Below, piece after piece: positions 1 to 8,183 of a DNA stretch of 64,000 bases (position 1 is the first letter of the stretch; the number at the start of each line of letters is the position of its first letter). Both the position numbers and the translations under genes were made by a program. This DNA is from Flavobacterium fragile (GTDB lineage Bacteria; Bacteroidota; Bacteroidia; Flavobacteriales; Flavobacteriaceae): the NCBI RefSeq assembly GCF_023634865.1, contig NZ_JAMLJN010000007.1, positions 83,707 to 147,706 of the forward strand, written 5' to 3'. A model generated the notes under the pieces. The model was not told the DNA's origin. It made no database searches and saw only the letters and a list, made by a program, of their open reading frames with translations.

Positions 1-400
1 CTTTCTTCGTCCTGAAGGAATTAAAGCCATTGAAGAACAAGGAACGCACGTAGTTTCCGATTTTGGTGAATTAGAAACACCACTTATCGACGGAAAAGAC
101 TGTGCTTATGTAATTTTCGACGGAAAAACGGCACTTTGTGGAATCGAACAAGCCTACAATCAAGGAATTGTAGATTGGAAAAAACCAGTTTCTTGTCATT
201 TATATCCAATTCGAATTAAAGAATATTCGGATTTCGCAGCAGTGAATTACCACAAATGGCACATTTGCGATGACGCGTGTTCGTTAGGACAAGAATTAGG
301 AGTTCCGGTGTACCAATTTGTGAAAGAAGCACTAGTTAGAAAATTCGGACAACAATGGTTTGACGAATTAGACAAAGTGGCAAAAGAGTTAAAAAAATAA
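1..400 (+). CDS. DUF3109 family protein, 3' part only
   Basis: The window opens inside this gene; 132 codons are readable in the frame starting at base 2, ending at TAA 398-400. The visible part has scattered cysteines (KDCAYV, TALCGIE, VSCHLYP, HICDDACS) typical of the DUF3109 family, cysteine-rich proteins common in Bacteroidota and distantly like YkgJ-type zinc/iron-cluster proteins. The biochemical role of the family is unknown; metal binding is an inference from the cysteines. The start and upstream context lie outside the window. It is followed by 267 bases of non-coding DNA before nrdB and so is probably not in the nrd operon. Confidence 0.75.
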   Translation, partial: FLRPEGIKAIEEQGTHVVSDFGELETPLIDGKDCAYVIFDGKTALCGIEQAYNQGIVDWKKPVSCHLYPIRIKEYSDFAAVNYHKWHICDDACSLGQELGVPVYQFVKEALVRKFGQQWFDELDKVAKELKK

Positions 401-570
401 TCTCATTTTTATCGATTAAAAACACTCGTGAGTCGCTTATTTTTCAGTTGCTTACAAGGATTTAACAGTTGTTTTATTGGTTTTTAACTTATTGATTTAC
501 AGTATTTTAAAAACCTATATTAATTTACTGACAATTATCAGCTTTGTTAAAAACTTGCTCCAATTGTGAA

Positions 571-609
571 TAAGTTTGACTTTCATTTCTCGTTTCAAAT
601 GACAAACTT
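571..609 (+). promoter_or_regulatory. nrdB promoter -7 box with overlapping inverted repeat
   Basis: TAAGTTTG at 571-578 matches the Bacteroidota -7 element TAnnTTTG. A TTG at the usual -33 spacing is not clear (TTTG lies 24 nt upstream at 543-546). The box is itself the left arm of a perfect inverted repeat, AAGTTTG 572-578 and CAAACTT 603-609, with inner complementary segments CATTT 584-588 and AAATG 597-601. The rest of the 401-667 gap holds only AT-rich DNA and the nrdB leader. No classical NrdR box is recognisable. Operator function is an inference. Confidence 0.45.
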
Positions 610-667
610 TGTAATCCCCAAATAAGTCAATTTAACCAATCATTAACATTTTTAAAATCAAATAGCT

Positions 668-1645
668 ATGTCTATAGTGGAACCTATTTTGCAAGAAAAC
701 AAAGATCGATTTGTCATTTTTCCTATCAAACATCAAGATATTTGGGAATGGTACAAAAAACAAGAAGCGTGTATTTGGACAGCAGAAGAAATTGATTTGC
801 ATCAAGATTTAAACGATTGGAACAATAAATTAAATGACGATGAAAAATATTTCATCAAACATATTTTAGCATTTTTTGCAGCTTCAGACGGAATTGTAAA
901 CGAAAACTTAGCAGAAAACTTTGTTAATGAAGTACAATATCCAGAAGCGAAATTCTTCTATGGCTTCCAAATTATGATGGAAAACATTCACAGTGAAACG
1001 TATTCGTTGTTAATTGATACATATGTGAAAGACGAAGCAGAGAAAAATCAGTTATTCCATGCGATTGAAGTGTTTCCAGCGATTAAAGAAAAAGCACAAT
1101 GGGCTTTAAAATGGATCGAATCGGATTCGTTTGCAGAAAGATTAATTGCTTTCGCAGCTGTGGAAGGAATTTTCTTTTCAGGTTCATTCTGTTCGATTTA
1201 CTGGTTGAAAAAACGTGGATTAATGCCAGGATTAACGTTTTCAAACGAATTAATTTCTCGTGATGAAGGAATGCATTGTGATTTTGCGGTTCACTTACAT
1301 ACACATCACATTGTAAATAAAGTGCCAAAAGCAAGAATCAAAGAAATTATCGTTGATGCATTAAATATTGAACGAAAATTCATCACAGAATCGCTACCGG
1401 TGAGTTTAATTGGAATGAATGCGACTTTGATGACGCAATATTTAGAATTCGTTACGGATAGATTATTAGTAGAATTAGGATGTGATAGAGTGTATAATTC
1501 TTCAAACCCATTTGATTTCATGGATATGATTTCGTTACAAGGAAAAACGAATTTCTTCGAAAAACGTGTTGCTGAATATCAAAAAGCCGGTGTAATGAAT
1601 TCCGATGCAGATTCAAATAAAATTAGTTTTGACGCTGATTTTTAA
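668..1645 (+). CDS. nrdB: Ribonucleoside-diphosphate reductase, small (beta) subunit
   Basis: NrdB of class Ia ribonucleotide reductase: holds the di-iron tyrosyl radical that starts reduction of NDPs to dNDPs by NrdA in the cytoplasm. The 325-aa protein has all expected ligands by alignment of motifs to the E. coli protein: D74, E105 and H108 (ENIHSETY), E166, E200 and H203 (RDEGMH). Y112 sits at the radical-tyrosine spacing (E+7), so this is a tyrosyl-radical enzyme, not a tyrosine-less Ic type. The ATG at 668 has no Shine-Dalgarno sequence, as is normal in this group. nrdA follows 107 bases downstream on the same strand, with a structured spacer between them. Order nrdB-nrdA is the reverse of E. 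coli. Confidence 0.97.
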   Translation: MSIVEPILQENKDRFVIFPIKHQDIWEWYKKQEACIWTAEEIDLHQDLNDWNNKLNDDEKYFIKHILAFFAASDGIVNENLAENFVNEVQYPEAKFFYGFQIMMENIHSETYSLLIDTYVKDEAEKNQLFHAIEVFPAIKEKAQWALKWIESDSFAERLIAFAAVEGIFFSGSFCSIYWLKKRGLMPGLTFSNELISRDEGMHCDFAVHLHTHHIVNKVPKARIKEIIVDALNIERKFITESLPVSLIGMNATLMTQYLEFVTDRLLVELGCDRVYNSSNPFDFMDMISLQGKTNFFEKRVAEYQKAGVMNSDADSNKISFDADF

Positions 1646-1653
1646 AATTAAAT

Positions 1654-1746
1654 ATGAAGCGCTATAAAATGTCGGGAGACTTGCGCTTTTGTTCAATAAT
1701 TATTAACCGAAAGCAGGGAAGGGATTGTCTGTTTTCAAAAAACTAA
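1654..1746 (+). CDS. Possible 30-aa ORF between nrdB and nrdA
   Basis: ATG at 1654 opens 30 codons ending at TAA 1744-1746, six bases before the nrdA start at 1753. It fills the intercistronic gap almost exactly. The predicted peptide starts MKRYKMSGDLRF and ends CLFSKN; I recognise no family. The same bases form two hairpins (see the regulatory entry), so the ORF could be a leader peptide, a coupling ORF, or chance. No Shine-Dalgarno sequence is present. Conservation of the reading frame in relatives would decide. Confidence 0.3.
   Translation: MKRYKMSGDLRFCSIIINRKQGRDCLFSKN
1655..1736 (+). promoter_or_regulatory. Two tandem hairpins in the nrdB-nrdA spacer
   Basis: Hairpin 1: AAGCGC 1657-1662 pairs with GCGCTT 1683-1688; inside it GTC-GGGA-GAC (1671-1680) makes a nested stem with a GNRA-type loop; TTTTGTT follows, so it resembles a weak intrinsic terminator. 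Hairpin 2: GAAAGCAG 1709-1716 pairs with CTGTTTTC 1729-1736 (one G-U pair), ending 16 bases before the nrdA ATG. Base composition is less AT-rich than other spacers here. A role in setting the NrdB:NrdA ratio or in attenuation is an inference. Confidence 0.45.
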
Positions 1747-1752
1747 AAACAT

Positions 1753-4188
1753 ATGTATGTAGTAAAAAGAGATGGCCATAAGGAGCCAGTAATGTTTGAC
1801 AAAATCACGGATAGAATTAAAAAACTATGTTATGGATTAAATGACATGGTAGACGCTGTGAAAGTAGCAATGCGTGTAATTGAAGGATTATACGACGGAG
1901 TTTCTACTTCTGAATTAGATAATTTAGCAGCTGAAACCGCAGCTTCCATGACGGTAACTCACCCAGATTATGCCCAACTAGCGGCTCGTATTGCGATTTC
2001 TAACCTACACAAAAATACCAACAAATCATTCTCGGAAACGATGAGTGAAATGTATCACTACGTAAACCCAAGAACCAATCAACCAGCACCTTTGATTTCG
2101 GATGAGGTTTATGAAGTTATTCAGGCTAATGCAGAATTTTTAAATTCTCACATTATATACAATCGTGATTTCAATTACGATTACTTTGGTTTCAAAACCT
2201 TAGAACGTTCGTATTTATTAAGAATCAACGGAAAAATTGTAGAGCGTCCACAGCACATGTTAATGCGTGTTTCAGTCGGAATTCATCTTAACGATTTAGA
2301 AGCAGTGATTGAAACTTACGAACTAATGTCGAAAAAGTTCTTTACACACGCTACTCCAACTTTATTCAACGCCGGAACTCCAAAACCTCAAATGTCATCT
2401 TGTTTCTTGTTAACGATGCAAGATGATAGTATTGACGGAATTTATGATACGTTAAAACAAACAGCAAAAATCTCGCAATCAGCGGGAGGAATCGGTTTGG
2501 CTATTCATAACGTTAGAGCAACAGGTTCGTACATTCGTGGAACAAACGGAACTTCAAACGGAATTGTTCCAATGTTACGTGTTTTCAATGATACCGCTCG
2601 TTACGTAGATCAAGGTGGAGGAAAACGTAAGGGAAGTTTCGCTATTTATTTAGAAACTTGGCATGCTGATATTTTCGAATTCCTAGATTTGAAAAAGAAC
2701 ACCGGAAAAGAAGAAATGCGTGCGAGAGATTTATTCTTCGCGATGTGGACTTCAGACTTATTCATGAAACGTGTGGAAGAAGATTCCACTTGGACGTTAA
2801 TGTGTCCAAACGAATGTCCAGGTTTAGATGAAGTTTATGGTGAAGAATTTGAAGCTTTATATACTTCTTACGAAGCACAAGGAAAAGGTAGAAAAACTAT
2901 CAAGGCTCGTGAACTTTGGGAAAAAATTCTTGAATCTCAAATCGAAACAGGAACGCCTTATATGTTGTACAAAGATGCGGCGAACAGAAAATCGAACCAA
3001 AAGAATTTGGGAACTATCCGTTCATCAAACTTATGTACAGAAATTATGGAGTACACTTCTCCAGATGAAATTGCAGTATGTAACTTGGCTTCTATTTCGT
3101 TACCAATGTTTGTGGAAAACGGAACATTCAATCACGAATTGTTATTCAATGTAACAAAACGCGTTACTCGCAACTTAAATAAAGTAATCGATAGAAATTA
3201 CTATCCAGTAAAAGAAGCGGAAAACTCAAACATGCGCCATCGTCCAGTTGGATTAGGAGTGCAAGGTTTAGCGGATGCTTTCATTATGTTGAGAATGCCG
3301 TTTACAAGTGACGAAGCGAAAAAATTAAACCAAGAAATTTTCGAAACTTTATATTTCGCAGCAGTTACCGCTTCTATGGAAATGGCAAAAGAAGAAGGGC
3401 CGTATTCAACTTTTGAAGGTTCGCCAATTTCTAAAGGAGAATTCCAACACAACCTTTGGGGCTTAAAAGACGAAGATTTATCAGGTCGCTGGGATTGGGC
3501 AAGTTTAAGAAAAGAAGTAATGGCAAATGGAGTGAGAAACTCATTATTAGTAGCACCAATGCCAACGGCTTCAACTTCTCAAATTTTAGGAAATAACGAA
3601 GCTTTCGAACCTTATACTTCCAATATTTATACAAGAAGAGTGCTTTCTGGAGAGTTCATCGTGGTAAACAAACACTTATTGAACGATTTAGTAGAAAGAG
3701 GTTTGTGGAACGAAACATTGAAGCAAGAAATCATGCGTCACAATGGTTCGGTGCAACACATTGAAAGAATTCCTGCTGATTTAAAAGAATTGTACAAAAC
3801 AGTTTGGGAAATGTCGATGAAAGATATTATCGATATGTCGCGTCAAAGAGGTTATTTTATTGACCAATCGCAATCGTTAAACTTGTTTATGCAAGATGCT
3901 ACCTATGCGAAATTGACTTCGATGCATTTCTACGCTTGGAAATCAGGTTTAAAAACGGGAATGTACTATTTAAGAACAAAAGCTGCAGTGGATGCGATTA
4001 AGTTTACTTTAAATAACGACAAAAAAGAAGCTCCAATTGAAGTGAAAGAACAACATGTTGAAGTGAAAAAAGTAGAAGCTATTGCCGTTTTAGAAGAACC
4101 AGCAGAAATGTCAGCTGAAGAATACAGAGCCATGATCGAAATGGCTAGAAACGCTGGTCCAGAAGATTGTGAAATGTGTGGTTCTTAA
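1753..4188 (+). CDS. nrdA: Ribonucleoside-diphosphate reductase, large (alpha) subunit
   Basis: Catalytic subunit of class Ia ribonucleotide reductase, partner of the NrdB encoded just upstream. The 811-aa protein has an N-terminal ATP-cone (about residues 1-90, starting [13 protein letters not shown]), which normally gives dATP feedback inhibition. Active-site residues are visible: C217 (MSSC) and C443 (AVCNLAS) as the substrate-reducing pair, and N426/C428/E430 (SNLCTE) with C428 as the thiyl-radical cysteine. The C-terminal shuttle pair C806-x-x-C809 (CEMCGS) is intact and preceded by an acidic/lysine linker. Length and motifs are those of a complete enzyme. A terminator hairpin lies about 35 bases after the stop. 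Confidence 0.97.
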   Translation: MYVVKRDGHKEPVMFDKITDRIKKLCYGLNDMVDAVKVAMRVIEGLYDGVSTSELDNLAAETAASMTVTHPDYAQLAARIAISNLHKNTNKSFSETMSEMYHYVNPRTNQPAPLISDEVYEVIQANAEFLNSHIIYNRDFNYDYFGFKTLERSYLLRINGKIVERPQHMLMRVSVGIHLNDLEAVIETYELMSKKFFTHATPTLFNAGTPKPQMSSCFLLTMQDDSIDGIYDTLKQTAKISQSAGGIGLAIHNVRATGSYIRGTNGTSNGIVPMLRVFNDTARYVDQGGGKRKGSFAIYLETWHADIFEFLDLKKNTGKEEMRARDLFFAMWTSDLFMKRVEEDSTWTLMCPNECPGLDEVYGEEFEALYTSYEAQGKGRKTIKARELWEKILESQIETGTPYMLYKDAANRKSNQKNLGTIRSSNLCTEIMEYTSPDEIAVCNLASISLPMFVENGTFNHELLFNVTKRVTRNLNKVIDRNYYPVKEAENSNMRHRPVGLGVQGLADAFIMLRMPFTSDEAKKLNQEIFETLYFAAVTASMEMAKEEGPYSTFEGSPISKGEFQHNLWGLKDEDLSGRWDWASLRKEVMANGVRNSLLVAPMPTASTSQILGNNEAFEPYTSNIYTRRVLSGEFIVVNKHLLNDLVERGLWNETLKQEIMRHNGSVQHIERIPADLKELYKTVWEMSMKDIIDMSRQRGYFIDQSQSLNLFMQDATYAKLTSMHFYAWKSGLKTGMYYLRTKAAVDAIKFTLNNDKKEAPIEVKEQHVEVKKVEAIAVLEEPAEMSAEEYRAMIEMARNAGPEDCEMCGS

Positions 4189-4196
4189 TTAGATAA

Positions 4197-4224
4197 AAGA
4201 ACATAGAAAATAGAATATAGAAAA
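4197..4224 (+). repeat. Short-word purine-rich intergenic repeat (ATAGAA words)
   Basis: Directly after nrdA the spacer is built from repeats of an ATAGAA-like word (CATAGAAAATAGAATATAGA and flanks). It resembles in style the repeats at 4527-4555, 15693-15758 and 28380-28480. Origin unknown. Confidence 0.4.
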
Positions 4225-4254
4225 CAGTCATCACCCGATGGCTGTTTTTGTTTT
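4224..4254 (+). terminator. Intrinsic terminator of nrdA
   Basis: ACAGTCATC 4224-4232, loop ACCC, GATGGCTGT 4237-4245 (one G-U pair), then TTTTGTTTT. Confidence 0.8.
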
Positions 4255-4275
4255 AAATAATTACAATCCAATTCG

Positions 4276-4283
4276 TACATTTG
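4276..4283 (+). promoter_or_regulatory. -7 promoter element for the 74-aa protein
   Basis: TACATTTG, a perfect TAnnTTTG match, 14 bases before the ATG at 4298. It lies downstream of the nrdA terminator, which shows that the gene has its own promoter and that the upstream in-frame ATG at 4238, inside the terminator stem, is not the start. Confidence 0.6.
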
Positions 4284-4297
4284 AAAAAAATACAATT

Positions 4298-4522
4298 ATG
4301 TCAAAAGATAAAAAGGGAATTTACACGGGAATTATAGAAAAAGATGCAGATGGAAATTATTTCTGCGGTGAATACTTATTGGATTACCAATACACAGAGA
4401 AAAACTTCAAAGTAGGAGATGAAATCAACATCAAATCGGTTATTGTAAATCCGAGTGATAAAAGTTATAATCAGTATCCAAAAAAATCGAGAAATTTCTT
4501 CTTAGCTAACGAAAAAGAGTAA
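4298..4522 (+). CDS. Hypothetical protein, 74 aa
   Basis: A small soluble protein starting MSKDKKGIYTGI, with no signal peptide, membrane segment or family I recognise. The start at 4298 is chosen because a good -7 promoter box precedes it and the upstream in-frame ATG falls within the nrdA terminator. It is rich in Asn, Lys and Tyr and appears to be mostly beta-strand and loop. It sits alone between the nrdA terminator and dgt, flanked on both sides by short-word repeats. It is probably real, as the reading frame fits the gap between promoter and dgt. Confidence 0.6.
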   Translation: MSKDKKGIYTGIIEKDADGNYFCGEYLLDYQYTEKNFKVGDEINIKSVIVNPSDKSYNQYPKKSRNFFLANEKE

Positions 4523-4526
4523 TATA

Positions 4527-4555
4527 AAAATCCGCAATCTTCAATCTAGAATCTT
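4527..4555 (+). repeat. Short-word intergenic repeat (AATCT words)
   Basis: Between the 74-aa gene and dgt the spacer reads as three copies of an AATCT-like word (CAATCTTCAATCTAGAATCT), ending directly at the dgt start codon. No promoter box is visible here. Confidence 0.35.
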
Positions 4556-5899
4556 ATGATGCAGTGGGAACAATTATTGTCCTTAAAAAGACAAGGCGAC
4601 ACCAGTAAACGTTTACGAAAAGAGCAAGACGACACCCGTTTAGGCTTTGAAGTCGATTATGACCGAATTATTTTTTCTGCCGCTTTTAGAAGTTTGCAAG
4701 ATAAAACGCAAGTCATTCCACTTTCCAAAACCGATTTCGTTCACAACCGACTAACACATAGTTTGGAAGTTTCTGTTGTTGGGCGTTCTTTAGGGCGTTT
4801 GGTTGGAAAGCAAATCATTGCAAAATATCCGCATTTACAAGAAGTTCACGGCTATCAAGCCAATGATTTTGGTGCGATTGTGGCTGCTGCGGCATTATCA
4901 CATGATATTGGAAATCCTCCTTTCGGACATTCAGGAGAAAAAGCGATTGGAGAATATTTCAAAACCGGAAACGGATTGCAATACAAAGACCAATTAACCG
5001 AAAAACAATGGCAAGATTTAATCGATTTTGAAGGAAATGCTAATGGTTTTTCAGTGTTGGCGGCTTCTCGAGAAGGAATCGAAGGCGGATTGCGTATTTC
5101 GTATGCGACTTTGGGTGCTTTTATGAAATATCCGAAAGAAAGTTTGCCAAAAAAACCAACGCAAAAAATCTGTGATAAAAAATATGGTTTTTTCCAGCAA
5201 GACAAAGAGTTCTTTGCTGAGGTTGCTAATGAGTTAGGTTTAATTTCGAATAAATCAGGAAACGATATTGGTTTTGAACGTCATCCATTAGCGTATTTAG
5301 TAGAAGCGGCTGATGATATTTGCTACACCATCATCGATTTTGAAGACGGAATTAACTTAGGCTGGATTCCAGAAGAATATGCATTAGAATATCTAATCAA
5401 ACTTGTCAAAAACGGAATCGATACCAAAAAATACAACGAACTCATCACTAAAGAAGATAGAATAAGTTATTTGCGTGCCTTAGCCATTGGAAGTTTAATC
5501 AATGATGCGGTAGCGATTTTTATGGAAAATGAAAAAGCTATTTTAGCTGGAGAATTTACATTTGCCTTGATGGATAAAAGTCAGTACAAAGCGCAAATGA
5601 ACGACATCATTCAAATTAGTATTAAAAACGTATACCAAAGTAAAGAAGTAATTCAGAAGGAAGTAATGGGGTATAAAATCATCAATAATTTATTGGATGC
5701 ATTTTGTACGGCTTATAACAAAAAAGTAAACGGAACAGCTTCTAATTACGATGAATTGTTATTGGAGTTATTGCCAGAACGTTTCCAATTTCAAAAGGAA
5801 AACCTTTACGATAGATTGTTGCATATTTGTCATTTCGTTTCTTTATTGACAGATGGTAAGGCGTTGGAGTTATATAAAACCATTCAAGCAAATAAATAG
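4556..5899 (+). CDS. dgt: Deoxyguanosinetriphosphate triphosphohydrolase (dGTPase)
   Basis: HD-superfamily phosphohydrolase that hydrolyses dGTP (often other dNTPs) to the nucleoside and tripolyphosphate, limiting dNTP pools. The 447-aa protein has the family hallmarks: N-terminal RLRKEQDDTR, the HD-domain His at residue 68 (NRLTHSLEV), the metal-binding H116-D117 (SHDIGNPPFGH), and a later H-x-x-A-x-L-x-E-A-x-D-D-I segment (PLAYLVEAADDICY). Length is normal. Two ATGs in tandem (4556, 4559) are equally possible starts. Being close to nrdBA puts dNTP synthesis and degradation side by side, although a terminator and a separate promoter lie between. Confidence 0.93.
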   Translation: MMQWEQLLSLKRQGDTSKRLRKEQDDTRLGFEVDYDRIIFSAAFRSLQDKTQVIPLSKTDFVHNRLTHSLEVSVVGRSLGRLVGKQIIAKYPHLQEVHGYQANDFGAIVAAAALSHDIGNPPFGHSGEKAIGEYFKTGNGLQYKDQLTEKQWQDLIDFEGNANGFSVLAASREGIEGGLRISYATLGAFMKYPKESLPKKPTQKICDKKYGFFQQDKEFFAEVANELGLISNKSGNDIGFERHPLAYLVEAADDICYTIIDFEDGINLGWIPEEYALEYLIKLVKNGIDTKKYNELITKEDRISYLRALAIGSLINDAVAIFMENEKAILAGEFTFALMDKSQYKAQMNDIIQISIKNVYQSKEVIQKEVMGYKIINNLLDAFCTAYNKKVNGTASNYDELLLELLPERFQFQKENLYDRLLHICHFVSLLTDGKALELYKTIQANK

Positions 5900-5914
5900 G
5901 AATGGTTTAAAAAT

Positions 5915-5944
5915 AAAAAACCTCTCAACTGAGAGGTTTTTTTA
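5915..5944. terminator. Bidirectional terminator between dgt and rpmA
   Basis: A-run, CCTCTC 5921-5926, loop AACT, GAGAGG 5931-5936, T-run; symmetric, so it can end both the rightward dgt and the leftward rplU-rpmA transcripts. Confidence 0.85.
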
Positions 5945-5964
5945 TGTTGCAAAATAAGATTTTA

Positions 5965-6225
5965 TTAAGCTTCAAAAGGAATTACAGATACATAAGATTT
6001 GTTTTCTCCTTTTTTCTGGAATTTTACAACTCCATCAACTTTAGCATGTAAAGTATGATCTTTACCCATGTAAACGTTTTCACCTGGGTTGTGCTTCGAA
6101 CCTCTTTGTCTTACAATGATGTTTCCAGCAATAGCAGCTTGACCACCATAAATCTTAACGCCTAAACGTTTCGATTCTGATTCTCTACCATTCTTCGAAC
6201 TACCGACACCTTTCTTGTGAGCCAT
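5965..6225 (-). CDS. rpmA: 50S ribosomal protein bL27
   Basis: The 86-aa protein starts [16 protein letters not shown], a textbook bL27 N-terminus that reaches toward the peptidyl-transferase centre. There is no N-terminal extension of the kind that is cleaved in Firmicutes. It follows rplU on the same strand after 19 bases, the standard rplU-rpmA pair, and shares its promoter. Confidence 0.98.
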   Translation of the reverse strand: MAHKKGVGSSKNGRESESKRLGVKIYGGQAAIAGNIIVRQRGSKHNPGENVYMGKDHTLHAKVDGVVKFQKKGENKSYVSVIPFEA

Positions 6226-6244
6226 GACGTAATATTTTTAAATG

Positions 6245-6667
6245 TTATTCTTCAGTTTTTGGTTTTTTTGTTGCTTTAGCTTTTGGCTTAACTTCTTCAG
6301 TAGCTTCAGTTACTTCAACTTCAACTTCTTTTTTAGCAGCTTTTTTCTTAGCACCAGCAGCAACGATTCCTTCAATTAAAATTTGAGTGAATGATTGTCT
6401 GTGACCGTTTTTCTTTTTGTAACCTTTTCTTCTTTTCTTTTTGAAAACAATTACTTTGTCACCTTTTAAGTGTTGTAATACTTTGGCTTCTACTGAAGCA
6501 CCTTCTACAGCTGGGGCGCCTAAAGTTACAGTTCCATTTTCATCTAACAAAAGTACTTTGTCAAAAGAAACTTTAGCTCCTTCTTCTGAAGCTAAACGGT
6601 GAACATAAACCTTTTGGTCTTTGCTTACTTTGAATTGTTGCCCTGCTATCTCTACGATTGCGTACAT
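6245..6667 (-). CDS. rplU: 50S ribosomal protein bL21
   Basis: bL21 binds 23S rRNA in the large subunit. Residues 1-100 are canonical ([14 protein letters not shown] at the start, [15 protein letters not shown] near residue 80). The protein is 140 aa because of a C-terminal tail of about 37 residues rich in Ala, Lys and Glu, an extension common in Bacteroidota. It is first in the rplU-rpmA operon and has a strong promoter match upstream. Confidence 0.97.
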   Translation of the reverse strand: MYAIVEIAGQQFKVSKDQKVYVHRLASEEGAKVSFDKVLLLDENGTVTLGAPAVEGASVEAKVLQHLKGDKVIVFKKKRRKGYKKKNGHRQSFTQILIEGIVAAGAKKKAAKKEVEVEVTEATEEVKPKAKATKKPKTEE

Positions 6668-6699
6668 AACAATGATTTTAGTTAAAAAATTTAAGGTTG

Positions 6700-6729
6700 C
6701 AAATATACAATAATTTCTAAACCAAACAA
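6700..6729 (-). promoter_or_regulatory. rplU-rpmA promoter
   Basis: On the minus strand: TATATTTG (6700-6707) with TTG at 6727-6729, spacing 19 nt, a full match to the flavobacterial TTG-N19-TAnnTTTG consensus. Confidence 0.8.
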
Positions 6730-6844
6730 CTATCTATTCCATAAAAAGTAAAATTACAGATGAAAATATTTTTTTTCTTAAAAAATGTAACAAAATCATG
6801 AAATTGCGTCTTATTAAGAATTATATCAAACAAATTAATAACGT

Positions 6845-8170
6845 ATGAAAAAATCTTTAATGGCTTTGGGTACTGCACTTATGCTTGGCGGAACTGCCAC
6901 TGCTCAAAAAGTAACATTTGAGGAATTTGATTTAGACAATGGTTTACACGTTGTGCTACATCAAGATAATTCTGCACCTGTGGTTATTACTTCTGTAATG
7001 TATCATGTAGGGGCAAAAGACGAACAACCAAACCGTACTGGTTTTGCTCACTTTTTTGAACACCTTTTATTTGAAGGAACAAAAAATATCAATCGTGGTG
7101 ATTGGTTTAAAATTGTAACAGCAAACGGAGGAAACAATAATGCGAACACAACAGACGATAGAACGTATTATTACGAGGTTTTTCCATCTAATAACTTAGA
7201 ATTAGCGATTTGGATGGAATCAGAAAGATTGATGCATCCTGTTATTAACCAAGTAGGTGTTGATACACAAAACGAGGTTGTTAAAGAAGAAAAAAGATTA
7301 CGTGTTGACAATCAGCCTTATGGTAACTTAATTAAAGCTGTTAAAGAAAACATGTTTAAAGTGCATCCTTACCGTTGGACAACCATTGGTGAGATGGAGC
7401 ATTTAGACGCTGCTACTTTAGATGAATTCTTAGCTTTCAATAAGAAATTCTATGTACCTAACAATGCGGTATTAGTGGTTGCAGGTCAGTTTGACAAAGA
7501 TCAAGCAAAAGAATGGATTAAAAAATATTTTGGTCCAATCCCAAAAGGAGCGCCTGTAACACGTCAAAAATATGAAGAAGCACCAATTACTGAAGAATTT
7601 AAGGCCACTTGGCAAGATCCAAACATCCAAATTCCAATGTTGGTATCGGCTTACAGAACTCCTTCGATGAAATCTAGAGAAGCTAGAGTTTTAGATATGA
7701 TTTCAACTTATTTGTCAGATGGAAAAAGTTCTAAACTTTACAAAAAAATTGTAGACGATAAGAAAATGGCTTTACAAATTGGAGCATTCAATTACAGTCA
7801 AGAAGATTACGGAATGTATTTGATTTACGGTTTACCAATGGGAAGCAACACAATGGAATCTATTTTAAAAGAAATTGATGAAGAAATCGTGAAAATGCAA
7901 AACGAATTAATTTCGGAAAAAGATTACCAAAAACTTCAAAACAAATTTGAAAGTAATTATGTAAGCAGTAATGCTTCTGTTGAAGGAATCGCGGATAATT
8001 TGGCAACGTATTATATGTTGTATGGTGATATCAATTTGATCAATACCGAGATTGATATTTATCGTTCTATCACAAGAGAGGAAATTAGAGACGTGGCTAA
8101 AAAATATCTAGGCTCTAACCAAAGAATGATTTTAGAATATGTTCCTGCTAAAGATAAAGCACAAAACTAA
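6845..8170 (+). CDS. Secreted M16 family zinc metallopeptidase (catalytic partner)
   Basis: A 441-aa pitrilysin-family peptidase. Residues 1-20 form a signal peptide ending TATAQ, so the protein acts in the periplasm or outside. The inverted zinc motif HxxEH is present as H69-F-F-E72-H73, followed about 75 residues later by the expected glutamate region (NEVVKEEKR). The next gene encodes a second M16 protein without the zinc motif; such pairs usually form a heterodimer with one active and one structural chain. The two genes are 13 bases apart and co-transcribed. Substrate unknown; processing of peptides is typical for the family. Confidence 0.9.
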   Translation: MKKSLMALGTALMLGGTATAQKVTFEEFDLDNGLHVVLHQDNSAPVVITSVMYHVGAKDEQPNRTGFAHFFEHLLFEGTKNINRGDWFKIVTANGGNNNANTTDDRTYYYEVFPSNNLELAIWMESERLMHPVINQVGVDTQNEVVKEEKRLRVDNQPYGNLIKAVKENMFKVHPYRWTTIGEMEHLDAATLDEFLAFNKKFYVPNNAVLVVAGQFDKDQAKEWIKKYFGPIPKGAPVTRQKYEEAPITEEFKATWQDPNIQIPMLVSAYRTPSMKSREARVLDMISTYLSDGKSSKLYKKIVDDKKMALQIGAFNYSQEDYGMYLIYGLPMGSNTMESILKEIDEEIVKMQNELISEKDYQKLQNKFESNYVSSNASVEGIADNLATYYMLYGDINLINTEIDIYRSITREEIRDVAKKYLGSNQRMILEYVPAKDKAQN

Positions 8171-8183
8171 GATTTGAAGAATT

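Noticed and set aside
401..667. Search for an NrdR box upstream of nrdB.
   Set aside because: No sequence like the 16-bp NrdR consensus pair is visible; only the promoter dyad is present.
4238..4297. In-frame upstream ATG (4238) extending the 74-aa protein to 94 aa.
   Set aside because: The ATG lies inside the nrdA terminator stem and upstream of the gene's own -7 box, so it cannot be the main start.
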